This document shows, one piece after another, positions 57,935-64,000 of a stretch of DNA of 64,000 nucleotides. Source of the DNA: Hymenobacter aquaticus (GTDB taxonomy: Bacteria > Bacteroidota > Bacteroidia > Cytophagales > Hymenobacteraceae); contig NZ_SRLC01000003.1 in NCBI RefSeq assembly GCF_004765605.1, positions 310,001 through 374,000 of the forward strand. The letters are read 5' to 3'. A program made the position numbers and the translations under genes. Below the pieces are notes generated by a model. It was not told the DNA's origin and searched no databases. It saw nothing but the letters and a program-made list of their open reading frames with translations. Each line of letters begins with the position of its first letter. The stretch's first letter is position 1.

Positions 57935-60376
57935 TCAGGCCGACCGGTACAGCTCGGTTTCGAGCTCCTGCACGGCTTGCAGGTATTGGGGTTTGCCGCC
58001 GAACTGCTGCACGATTTCGAGGCGGGAGCCCAGCTGGGTGAAGGGCGGCGTGCTGAGCAGGTCGAGGCTTTCGAGGTCGGCGAGGCCCTGGTCGGCGTAT
58101 TTGTCGGTGAGGGCTTCGAGCACGCTCCGGGCCTGGGCGCCGTACTTGGTGAAGTAGTTGCGCTTGCGCACGTTGTGGGCCCGCTCCTTGCGCGTGAGCG
58201 GGGGCTGGTCGAAGGCCACGTGGCAGAGCAGGTCGAACAGGTCTACGTCGTGGCCCACGGCCTCCTGCAATCGCTCCACGGGCACGCCCTGCTCGCGCAG
58301 CTCTTCCAGAATGGCGGCCTTGCGGTCGGAGGCGTGCCAGGTGGTCAGGAAGTCGTCGAGGGTGGCGAAGTGCTCCTGCACTTTCTGGCGGGCATAGTCG
58401 GTGAGCTTGATGGTGACGGGCTTGCCGTGCTCGTCGAAGATCAGCTCGCGCTCCAGCAGCACGGTCACGTCCACGCCGTTCACGTAGATTTTCTCGCGCC
58501 TCTGCCCGTTTGTAGCACCGCCGCCCTGGGGGTAGCGAATCTTCGGCTCGGCTACCACGGGCGCGGCCGGGTCGGGGTCGGCGGGAAACTCCACGGGCTT
58601 ACCGGTCACGTCGTCGATAATGGGCGGGGTGTCTTCGTCGCCGGGCTCGGTACCGCCGGCCGCGCCCTCGGGCTCCAGGTCGGTGTCGGGGGTCACCTCC
58701 TTCACCCGGATTGGGTCGCCGTCGAACTCCGCGTCGGCAAAGAGGTCGGTGGCCCGCCGGAAGTCGAGGATGGTAAAGAACAGCTTGCCGTAGTCTTCAT
58801 CAATGCGTGTGCCCCGCCCGATAATCTGCTTGAACTTGGTCATCGAGCTGATGTTGGAGTCGAGCACGATTACCTGGCAGGTTTTGGCGTCCACGCCGGT
58901 GGTCATCAGCTCCGAGGTAGTGGCAATGACGGGGTATTTCGATTCGGGGTCGGTGAAGTTTTCCAGCTCCATCTTGCCCAGCTCGTTGTCGCCGGTGATG
59001 CGCATCACGTAGCGGTGGTCCTGCTTCACGAGGTCGGCATTCTGGTTGGCCAGGGCGCTGCGCATGCGTTCGGCATGGTCGATGTCGACGCAGAACACGA
59101 TGGTTTTGGCCATGCGGTTGAAGCCTTTCAGAAACTCCGTGATTTTGCGGGCCACCAGCTCGGTGCGCTCGGCAATAACGAGCTTGCGGTCGAAGTCGCG
59201 CAGGTTGTACACCCGGTCTTCTACCAGCCCGCCGCGCACATCGGTTTTGCCGTCTTCGGGCCGCCAGCCGTCCAAGTCGATGTTGGTACCGATGCGCAGC
59301 ACCCGGTAGGGCGCCAGAAAGCCGTCGTTGATACCCTGCCGGAGCGAGTAGGTATAGAGCGCGTCGCCGAAATACTCGCTGTTGCTGGTGGCTTCGGTTT
59401 CGCGGGGCGTGGCCGTGAGGCCGATTTGGGTGGCGTTGGAGAAGTAGCTCAGGATTTCGCGCCAGCTGCTGTCGTCGCGGGCACTGCCGCGGTGGCACTC
59501 GTCCACCACAATCAGGTCGAAGAATTCGGGGGTGAACTGCTTGTAGATGTTGCGGTCGGCCTCGGTGCCCGTGAGCCCCTGGTAGAGGGCCAGGTAGATT
59601 TCGTAGCTCTTCTCGACCTGGTGGTTGGTCACCTGGTGCATCTTGTCCTTGAAGTGCTTGAAGTCGCCCTTGCGGGTCTGGTCAATCAGCGCGGTGCGGT
59701 CGGCCAGAAACAGGATGCGCTTCTTCGCCCCCGATTTCCAGAGCCGGTGCACGATGTGGAAGGCCGTCAGGGTTTTGCCCGTGCCGGTGGCCATCACCAG
59801 CAGGATGCGGTTCTGCCCTTTGGCCACGGCTTCCACGGTGCGGTTGATGGCAATCTGCTGGTAGTAGCGGGGCGGCTTGCTGCCGCCATCGTAGTAGTAC
59901 GCCTGCTCGGCCACCCTGGCGGCCACCGGCGAAGTCAGACCTTTAGCCAGCTTGTAGCGGGCCCAGAGGGCGGCGGGCGTGGGAAAGTCTTCCAGCTTCA
60001 GCTCGGTTTCCACGGTGCCATCCTCGCCCACCGTGCGGTCATGAAACAGAAACCCGTCGCCGTTGGAGCTGAACACAAAGGGAATATCCAGAATCCGGGC
60101 ATAGTCGAGCCCCTGCATCATGCCCGCGCCTACCGAGTGCTTGTTGTCCTTGGCCTCAATAATAGCAATCGGGATATTGGGCTTGTAGTAGAGAATATAG
60201 TCGGCGCGCTTCTGGGTGCCCCGGGCGGTGAGCTTGCCTTTCACGTAGATTTTACCATCGGTGAAGGACACTTCCTCCAGGTATTGGCTGTGCCGGTTCC
60301 AGCCGGCACCTTCGATGGCCGGGGTAATATATTTAGTGCAGATGTCGCGCTCCGAAAGATCTTTTTTGGATAGCAT
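57935..60376 (-). CDS. hsdR: Type I restriction endonuclease subunit
   Basis: This 813-residue motor-nuclease has the N-terminal PD-(D/E)xK-type nuclease (RADYILYYKPNIPIAIIEAKDN, with Asp and the ExK pair). The SF2 helicase follows: Walker A MATGTGKTLTAFHIVHRLW, DECH box VVDECHRGSARDDSSWREILSYF, motif III IGLTATP, motif VI QIIGRGTRIDEDYG. The C-terminal region has EcoEI-type helical repeats (GVPVERLQEAVGHDVDLFDLLCHVAF). It translocates DNA and cuts at unmethylated target collisions. It is transcribed ahead of hsdM on the same strand, separated by 149 bp. Confidence 0.95.
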   Translation of the reverse strand: MLSKKDLSERDICTKYITPAIEGAGWNRHSQYLEEVSFTDGKIYVKGKLTARGTQKRADYILYYKPNIPIAIIEAKDNKHSVGAGMMQGLDYARILDIPFVFSSNGDGFLFHDRTVGEDGTVETELKLEDFPTPAALWARYKLAKGLTSPVAARVAEQAYYYDGGSKPPRYYQQIAINRTVEAVAKGQNRILLVMATGTGKTLTAFHIVHRLWKSGAKKRILFLADRTALIDQTRKGDFKHFKDKMHQVTNHQVEKSYEIYLALYQGLTGTEADRNIYKQFTPEFFDLIVVDECHRGSARDDSSWREILSYFSNATQIGLTATPRETEATSNSEYFGDALYTYSLRQGINDGFLAPYRVLRIGTNIDLDGWRPEDGKTDVRGGLVEDRVYNLRDFDRKLVIAERTELVARKITEFLKGFNRMAKTIVFCVDIDHAERMRSALANQNADLVKQDHRYVMRITGDNELGKMELENFTDPESKYPVIATTSELMTTGVDAKTCQVIVLDSNISSMTKFKQIIGRGTRIDEDYGKLFFTILDFRRATDLFADAEFDGDPIRVKEVTPDTDLEPEGAAGGTEPGDEDTPPIIDDVTGKPVEFPADPDPAAPVVAEPKIRYPQGGGATNGQRREKIYVNGVDVTVLLERELIFDEHGKPVTIKLTDYARQKVQEHFATLDDFLTTWHASDRKAAILEELREQGVPVERLQEAVGHDVDLFDLLCHVAFDQPPLTRKERAHNVRKRNYFTKYGAQARSVLEALTDKYADQGLADLESLDLLSTPPFTQLGSRLEIVQQFGGKPQYLQAVQELETELYRSA

Positions 60377-60425
60377 AGGGTAACGGGATAAAAAGGGGGC
60401 TCCGAAGATACACGCTGCTCAGGGT

Positions 60426-60546
60426 TATCCAATGCCAAACCCCTCCCTCCTCGGCCACCACTCCCGGCGCTCGGGCAGCCGCAGCTTCTCACCCTCGAAC
60501 TGCAGGAGCCCGTGCCCGGCGCCACGCAGCTCCCGGAACGAGCCGG
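60426..60546 (-). pseudogene. Duplicated 3-prime fragment of the HNH endonuclease gene
   Basis: The minus strand reads GSFRELRGAGHGLLQFEGEKLRLPERREWWPRREGFGIG and a stop, which is the same as the C-terminus of the HNH gene (ending RLEGFGVW) apart from a few changes. The DNA copy covers about 60426-60546 against 61757-61876. It lies between hsdR and fic. No upstream part of the HNH gene is present here. Confidence 0.85.
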
Positions 60547-60552
60547 TAGTAA

Positions 60553-61626
60553 TTAGCTGCTCCGAGCCAGCAGATCGAACAGGGGCTGGTTGATGTAGTA
60601 ATTCGCTACGCCCAGTTTCTGCTTTTGTAGTAGGCCATCGGCAGCTAACTGATTGAGGTAGCTAGCGGCCGTGATACGGCTTACTTTCAACTCCTGCTGC
60701 ACAAACTCAATACGGGTATAGGGATGCCTAAATAGGTTGTTGAGCAGATCTTGGCTGTAAAAGCGGTAGGTACGTAGCTGCTGCTTGGTGTGCTGCATCA
60801 AATCGCGCATCTCCCCAATCAGCGTAATTGTTTCGCGGGAAGTTTGCTCAACTCCTTCAATCATGTAGAGCAGCCAGGGCTCCCAATTGCCTGTATCACG
60901 CACCTGTTGGAGGAGGTGATAATAATCGGCCTTGTGACGAATGAGGTAGCGACTCAGGTACAGCACCGGAATATCAAGCAGTCCTTTCAGTACCAGGTAG
61001 AGGATATTTAGAATGCGGCCCGTACGGCCGTTACCATCGTAAAAGGGGTGGATACTCTCGAACTGAAAATGCAGCACCGCCATTTTCACGAGTGGGTCGG
61101 CGTCGCTAAGGGTATCGTCGTTGAGGTACGTTTCCAGATTTCCCATCAGGCGTAAAATATCATCAGCATGTTGAGGTGGGGTATACACCACTTCCCCATT
61201 CTGATTCATCAGGGTGGTACCCGGCAGACGGCGGTAGCCCCCACTATTCTGTTCCAACTCCGCCTGAATCTGCGCCAAGTGGTTGACGCTCAAAAAGCCG
61301 TATTGCTGTACCAGATCAAATCCCAGGCGCAGAGCTGCAGCGTAATTACTTACTTCTTTGGCTGCCTGCGATTTTAGCCCTTCAGTCTGCAAGGCAGCCT
61401 TAAACAGTTCGTCGTGGGTAGTGATGATGTTTTCTACGGCTGAGCTATCCTTGGCCTCCTGCAGCGGCAGAGTATTGAGTAGAATTCCTTCATTAGGAAT
61501 CGTTTTGGAAATGCCTTTTAGCTCGGCTAATGCGCTACGGGCAGCAGGTAGCTTTTTTAGCACGGCCCGCGTTTCCAGTTCTTCGGCCGGCGGCAAATTG
61601 GTAGGTTCCCACAACGAAGTAGCCAT
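60553..61626 (-). CDS. Fic-family protein (AMPylase, class II)
   Basis: The ATG at 61626 (357 residues) is preferred to a frame start further upstream that lacks family sequence. The Fic motif is HPFYDGNGRTGR at about 193-204. The inhibitory helix motif is SSAVEN at about 61-66 (S/T-x-x-x-E-G/N), which makes it class II, self-inhibited from the N-terminus. A C-terminal winged helix region (RHPYTRIEFVQQELKVSRITAASYLNQLAADGLLQKQKLG) may bind DNA. The enzyme would transfer AMP or another nucleotide to a target protein. GC content is lower than around it. It sits between two copies of the HNH 3-prime end. Confidence 0.92.
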   Translation of the reverse strand: MATSLWEPTNLPPAEELETRAVLKKLPAARSALAELKGISKTIPNEGILLNTLPLQEAKDSSAVENIITTHDELFKAALQTEGLKSQAAKEVSNYAAALRLGFDLVQQYGFLSVNHLAQIQAELEQNSGGYRRLPGTTLMNQNGEVVYTPPQHADDILRLMGNLETYLNDDTLSDADPLVKMAVLHFQFESIHPFYDGNGRTGRILNILYLVLKGLLDIPVLYLSRYLIRHKADYYHLLQQVRDTGNWEPWLLYMIEGVEQTSRETITLIGEMRDLMQHTKQQLRTYRFYSQDLLNNLFRHPYTRIEFVQQELKVSRITAASYLNQLAADGLLQKQKLGVANYYINQPLFDLLARSS

Positions 61627-61752
61627 GACCAGGAGATATTTCAGACACACATAACAGCATTGCATCTGATAAGCAAAAGGCTTTTTACTTATCAGATGCT
61701 GCAATATATGTAAAGAAAACAGGCTTCCTCTTTACATATACCTTTACCTGCT

Positions 61753-62697
61753 CTACCACACCCCAAACCCCTCCAACCGCGGCCACCATTCCTCGCGCTC
61801 GGGTAGCCGCAGCTTCTCGCCCTCGAACTGCAGGAGCCCATGCCCGGCACCGCGCAGCTCCCGGAACGAGCCGGCGACCCGCACCCGGTACTCTTGGTCA
61901 ATGCGCAGGAGGTGGCGGTCGAAGGCGCGGTGCAGGGTGGGCGTCAGGGCCAGGCCGTTGCCAATGGTGTCGTCGTGGCTGATGGCCCAGGGCACGATGT
62001 GGCAGGCGTCGAGCAGCGGGGCCGGGGCAGTCGTGCTGGTGCTGATGAGCTGGAGGCCGGAAATGGCGCAGGTGTAGTTGTAGGCCTTGAGCACCTCACG
62101 CTTGAAGACGGCGCTGCGCACGGCCGTTTCCACTTCGTCGGTGAGGTTGAGGTGGGTTTGGTAGACGGCGGCGGGCTCCTGTAGCATCTGTTGGCCCAGG
62201 TCGCGCAGGGCATCGGGGCCGGCCGTTGGGCGGTAGCGGAAGCGGGTCTGGGGGAAGTAGCGGGTCAGCAGGGCGTCGCGGAAGACGTGGCGGGTGGCCG
62301 GGTCTTGCAGCAGCTGCCACAGGGGCTCGTCGAGGGCGGCGTAGGCTACCACCTGGCGCAGGTGGCCCAGGCTGCGCGGCGAGCCGGAGGCCGTGAGCAC
62401 CAGGGGCTGGCCGAAGTGGGTGCGCAGGTGCCAGAACCCGTCGCCGGTGAGGTGGTAAAACGGCAGGGCGAAGTTGTTGGCCCGAAACCGGTCCGAGGAA
62501 CTCAGGTCGCGGCAGTTGCTTTGGAAGGCGGCCAGCAGTTCGGGCGTGATGACGATTTGGTTGTCGACGATACTCTCGTCTTCAATTCCTTCGAGCACGG
62601 CCAGCAGCAGGGCGGGCTTGTAGGGCGCTTCCTCGCCGGCGAGGCGGCTGGTTTTGAGCTTGCGGAAACGGGTGAGGTAGGGCAGCAGGTCGGGCAT
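61753..62697 (-). CDS. HNH endonuclease (putative restriction enzyme)
   Basis: The ATG at 62697 (314 residues) reads MPDLLPYLTRFRKLKTSRLAGEEAPYKPALLLAVLEGIED. The N-terminal part resembles a DNA-recognition domain seen in HNH restriction enzymes. The C-terminal HNH nuclease has CAISGLQL, LLDACHIVPWAISHDDTIGNGLALTPTLHRAFDRHLLRID, with His, Asn and His of the motif. The enzyme probably cuts DNA in a defence role. No methyltransferase is next to it, so it may recognise modified DNA. Its last 115 bp are duplicated on the other side of fic. Confidence 0.88.
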   Translation of the reverse strand: MPDLLPYLTRFRKLKTSRLAGEEAPYKPALLLAVLEGIEDESIVDNQIVITPELLAAFQSNCRDLSSSDRFRANNFALPFYHLTGDGFWHLRTHFGQPLVLTASGSPRSLGHLRQVVAYAALDEPLWQLLQDPATRHVFRDALLTRYFPQTRFRYRPTAGPDALRDLGQQMLQEPAAVYQTHLNLTDEVETAVRSAVFKREVLKAYNYTCAISGLQLISTSTTAPAPLLDACHIVPWAISHDDTIGNGLALTPTLHRAFDRHLLRIDQEYRVRVAGSFRELRGAGHGLLQFEGEKLRLPEREEWWPRLEGFGVW

Positions 62698-63042
62698 AGG
62701 CGGGCGCAAGATAGACCGGCGGCCCGTTGTGGCCGCTACCTGCCCGGGCCAGTTGCGCAAAAGCGCCCGGCCGCACCGCACCCCGGCAACGGCCGGAGCC
62801 CCGGCCGCCAGGGGCCGGGCCGGCAGCACTCGGGCGCGCCTCTCCCATTTTCGTCAGTTGGAAGGTGGGCGTCGCAAAATACCCGCAATAAGTCGGAATT
62901 GCCCCTGCTTTCCCCGCGCCGGTCTTGCTAAATTTGTTGGCAACAAAGCAAAAGCGCAACGCCTTATTTAGCTACTTCAATTAGCAAACGAGGTAGCTAC
63001 CGGCGCTGCTTCTCCGTCATTCATCCACTTCCTTTCTGCGTT
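62698..63042. other. Divergent intergenic region
   Basis: Between the minus-strand HNH gene and the plus-strand DoxX-like gene. No gene or repeat is recognised; both promoters must lie here. Confidence 0.45.
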
Positions 63043-63438
63043 ATGAAAACTACAACTGTGCTGTACTGGGTTTCCACTGGCTTGCTGGCGGCCCTGATGC
63101 TCATGTCGGGCATGTCGAACCTGCTGAGCACGCCCGAGTCGCTGGACGCGTTCCGGCACCTGGGCTACCCGGCGTATCTGTCGCCGTTTCTGGGCGTGGC
63201 CAAGCTGCTGGGGGTGCTGGCGCTGCTCGTGCCGGGCTTTCCGCGCCTGCGGGAGTGGGCCTACGCCGGCTTCGTGTTCGATCTGGCCGGGGCCATGTAC
63301 TCGGGCCTGGCCGTGGGCGACCCGCTGAGCACGTGGCTGCCCCTGACCATCGGGTTCCTGGTCATTGCCACGTCTTACGTCACCAACCGGCGCCGGACGG
63401 AGGCTCCCGCCCGGTCGTCGCACCTGAGCATAGCCTAG
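63043..63438 (+). CDS. DoxX-like membrane protein
   Basis: This 131-residue protein has four predicted membrane helices: VLYWVSTGLLAALMLMSGMSNLL, YLSPFLGVAKLLGVLALLVP, WAYAGFVFDLAGAMYSGLAVG, TWLPLTIGFLVIATSYVT. FRHLGYPAYLSPFLGVAKLLGVLALL is the recognisable DoxX-like segment. Members are linked to redox or quinone processes, but most have no known function. The next small gene is 31 bp downstream, so they may be co-transcribed. Confidence 0.85.
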   Translation: MKTTTVLYWVSTGLLAALMLMSGMSNLLSTPESLDAFRHLGYPAYLSPFLGVAKLLGVLALLVPGFPRLREWAYAGFVFDLAGAMYSGLAVGDPLSTWLPLTIGFLVIATSYVTNRRRTEAPARSSHLSIA

Positions 63439-63469
63439 CCGCGGCCCAGCCTTTTTTCAAGCCTGCGTT

Positions 63470-63694
63470 ATGGTAGAAGTCTTTAAAACCAACGTCCGGG
63501 CCCGCCGCCACGCCCAGCGGCTGCTGACCCAGATCCACGAAACCTTCGCGCGGTACCGGGCCAATTTCGACCTGGAAGACTGCGACAAAATCCTGCGCAT
63601 CGAGGCCCGCAGCGGCGGGGTGCAGGCAGCCGAGCTGATTGATCTGCTGCACCTGGCCGGTTTTCAGGCGGAAGTCCTGCCCGATGAGGAATGA
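63470..63694 (+). CDS. Small ferredoxin-like-fold protein of unknown function
   Basis: This 74-residue protein reads MVEVFKTNVRARRHAQRLLTQIHETFARYRANFDLEDCDKILRIEARSGGVQAAELIDLLHLAGFQAEVLPDEE. The order beta, helix, beta, beta, helix, beta matches the ferredoxin-like (HMA-type) fold. It lacks the CxxC metal site of copper chaperones. Such proteins are common in Bacteroidota; the role is unknown. It follows the DoxX-like gene closely. Confidence 0.6.
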   Translation: MVEVFKTNVRARRHAQRLLTQIHETFARYRANFDLEDCDKILRIEARSGGVQAAELIDLLHLAGFQAEVLPDEE

Positions 63695-63718
63695 CAACCC
63701 ATTTTGCTACCGCATAGG

Positions 63719-63754
63719 AAAAAGGCCGCCGGATTCGCTTCCGGCGGCCTTTTT
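63719..63754 (+). terminator. Terminator after the small ferredoxin-like gene
   Basis: AAAAAGGCCGCCGGA / TCCGGCGGCCTTTTT is a 15-bp perfect stem with a 6-base loop and a T-run. Confidence 0.85.
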
Positions 63755-63812
63755 TGGTATGAGGCCGCGAAGAGAAGCCCGGGGCGGGTAACACCCGGCC
63801 CCGGGATGGGCC

Positions 63813-63938
63813 CTGTCATCCTTCATCTGGCGTACGCAAAGCAAAGGACCTCACCACGCCGGCACGAGTCGTAACAACGCTTGTCGTTCGTATCCCACAA
63901 GGTGCTTCGCTGGGCGTACGCCAGATGAAGGATGACAG
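63813..63938. repeat. Inverted repeat at the right edge (CTGTCATCC family)
   Basis: Arms CTGTCATCCTTCATCTGGCG plus TACGC (63813-63837) and their complement (63914-63938) are perfect over 25 bp. The enclosed 76 bp are an imperfect palindrome (AAAGGACCT against AGGTGCTTC). CTGTCATCC is repeated inverted at the end of the window (GGATGACAG, 63992-64000). Confidence 0.8.
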
Positions 63939-64000
63939 ATCGGGTGGCATTCGGCAGCCCGCGAGATTCCCCGGCCTCTGTCTCATGCTCAGGATGACAG

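Noticed and set aside
57863..60373. 836-codon plus-strand open frame opposite hsdR
   Set aside because: It is the antisense shadow of a well-supported HsdR gene in GC-rich DNA, is rich in Gly, Val, His and Leu, and has no recognisable motif.
1..64000. tRNA, rRNA, tmRNA or riboswitch genes
   Set aside because: I found no cloverleaf, rRNA core or known riboswitch motif by eye, but short RNAs could be missed without a covariance search.

Overview
The window is GC-rich chromosomal DNA from a Bacteroidota bacterium, most likely a Hymenobacter-like member of the Cytophagales. The evidence is two large secreted proteins with the C-terminal T9SS sorting region and the preceding PVELSAF..A/PVQLTQFTA linker, many small SpII lipoproteins and outer-membrane beta-barrels, a GIN-domain protein, DUF2911, DUF2141 and DUF4159 proteins, LytTR/LytS two-component genes, and a moxR-DUF58-batA cluster. 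No rRNA, tRNA or CRISPR array was recognised. All family names come from reading motifs by eye; no search was run.

Layout. 0.2-3.0 kb: two paralogous beta-barrel genes and a lipoprotein. 3.0-3.6 kb: a convergent intergenic region holding seven 42-bp tandem repeats. 3.6-8.8 kb: a tripartite efflux operon on the minus strand (tolC, usp, emrA-like, emrB-like) interrupted by an oppositely oriented four-helix-bundle gene. 9.0-11.1 kb: a divergent GAF/sigma-54 activator that probably controls it. 11.1-13.6 kb: McrB/McrC-type restriction genes. 13.8-17.3 kb: a tldD/pmbA pair split by a second four-helix-bundle gene. 17.4-19.3 kb: small envelope genes. 19.6-28.8 kb: DUF4159, moxR, DUF58, batA and two large membrane genes in one direction, interrupted by a REP-associated tyrosine transposase with four REP units. 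29.1-32.7 kb: an ECF sigma factor, a membrane-bound trypsin-like protease with a sigma-regulator-like N-terminus, and small secreted proteins. 32.7-43.5 kb: SRAP protein, T9SS lectin, M61 peptidase, GH43 and assorted genes. 43.6-48.5 kb: a large T9SS beta-helix protein between relics of Tn3 and IS3 elements. 48.6-54.6 kb: LytTR/LytS, a LuxR-type regulator, a GIN-domain protein and an XRE regulator with an unusual upstream dyad array. 54.9-62.7 kb: a defence island with type I hsdS/M/R, a Fic protein and an HNH endonuclease; the HNH 3-prime end is duplicated on the far side of fic. 63.0-63.7 kb: DoxX-like and small genes.

The most interesting signals are not single genes. First, blocks of four 8-bp repeats sit within a few bases of gene ends and form inverted pairs. 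Two such pairs bracket the two four-helix-bundle genes, one bracket is nearly empty, and one encloses the 42-bp repeat array. Second, a REP/RAYT unit lies inside the moxR operon. Third, a roughly 120-bp direct duplication flanks fic. Fourth, three dyad modules lie ahead of the XRE gene. Fifth, several terminators have perfect stems much longer than termination needs.
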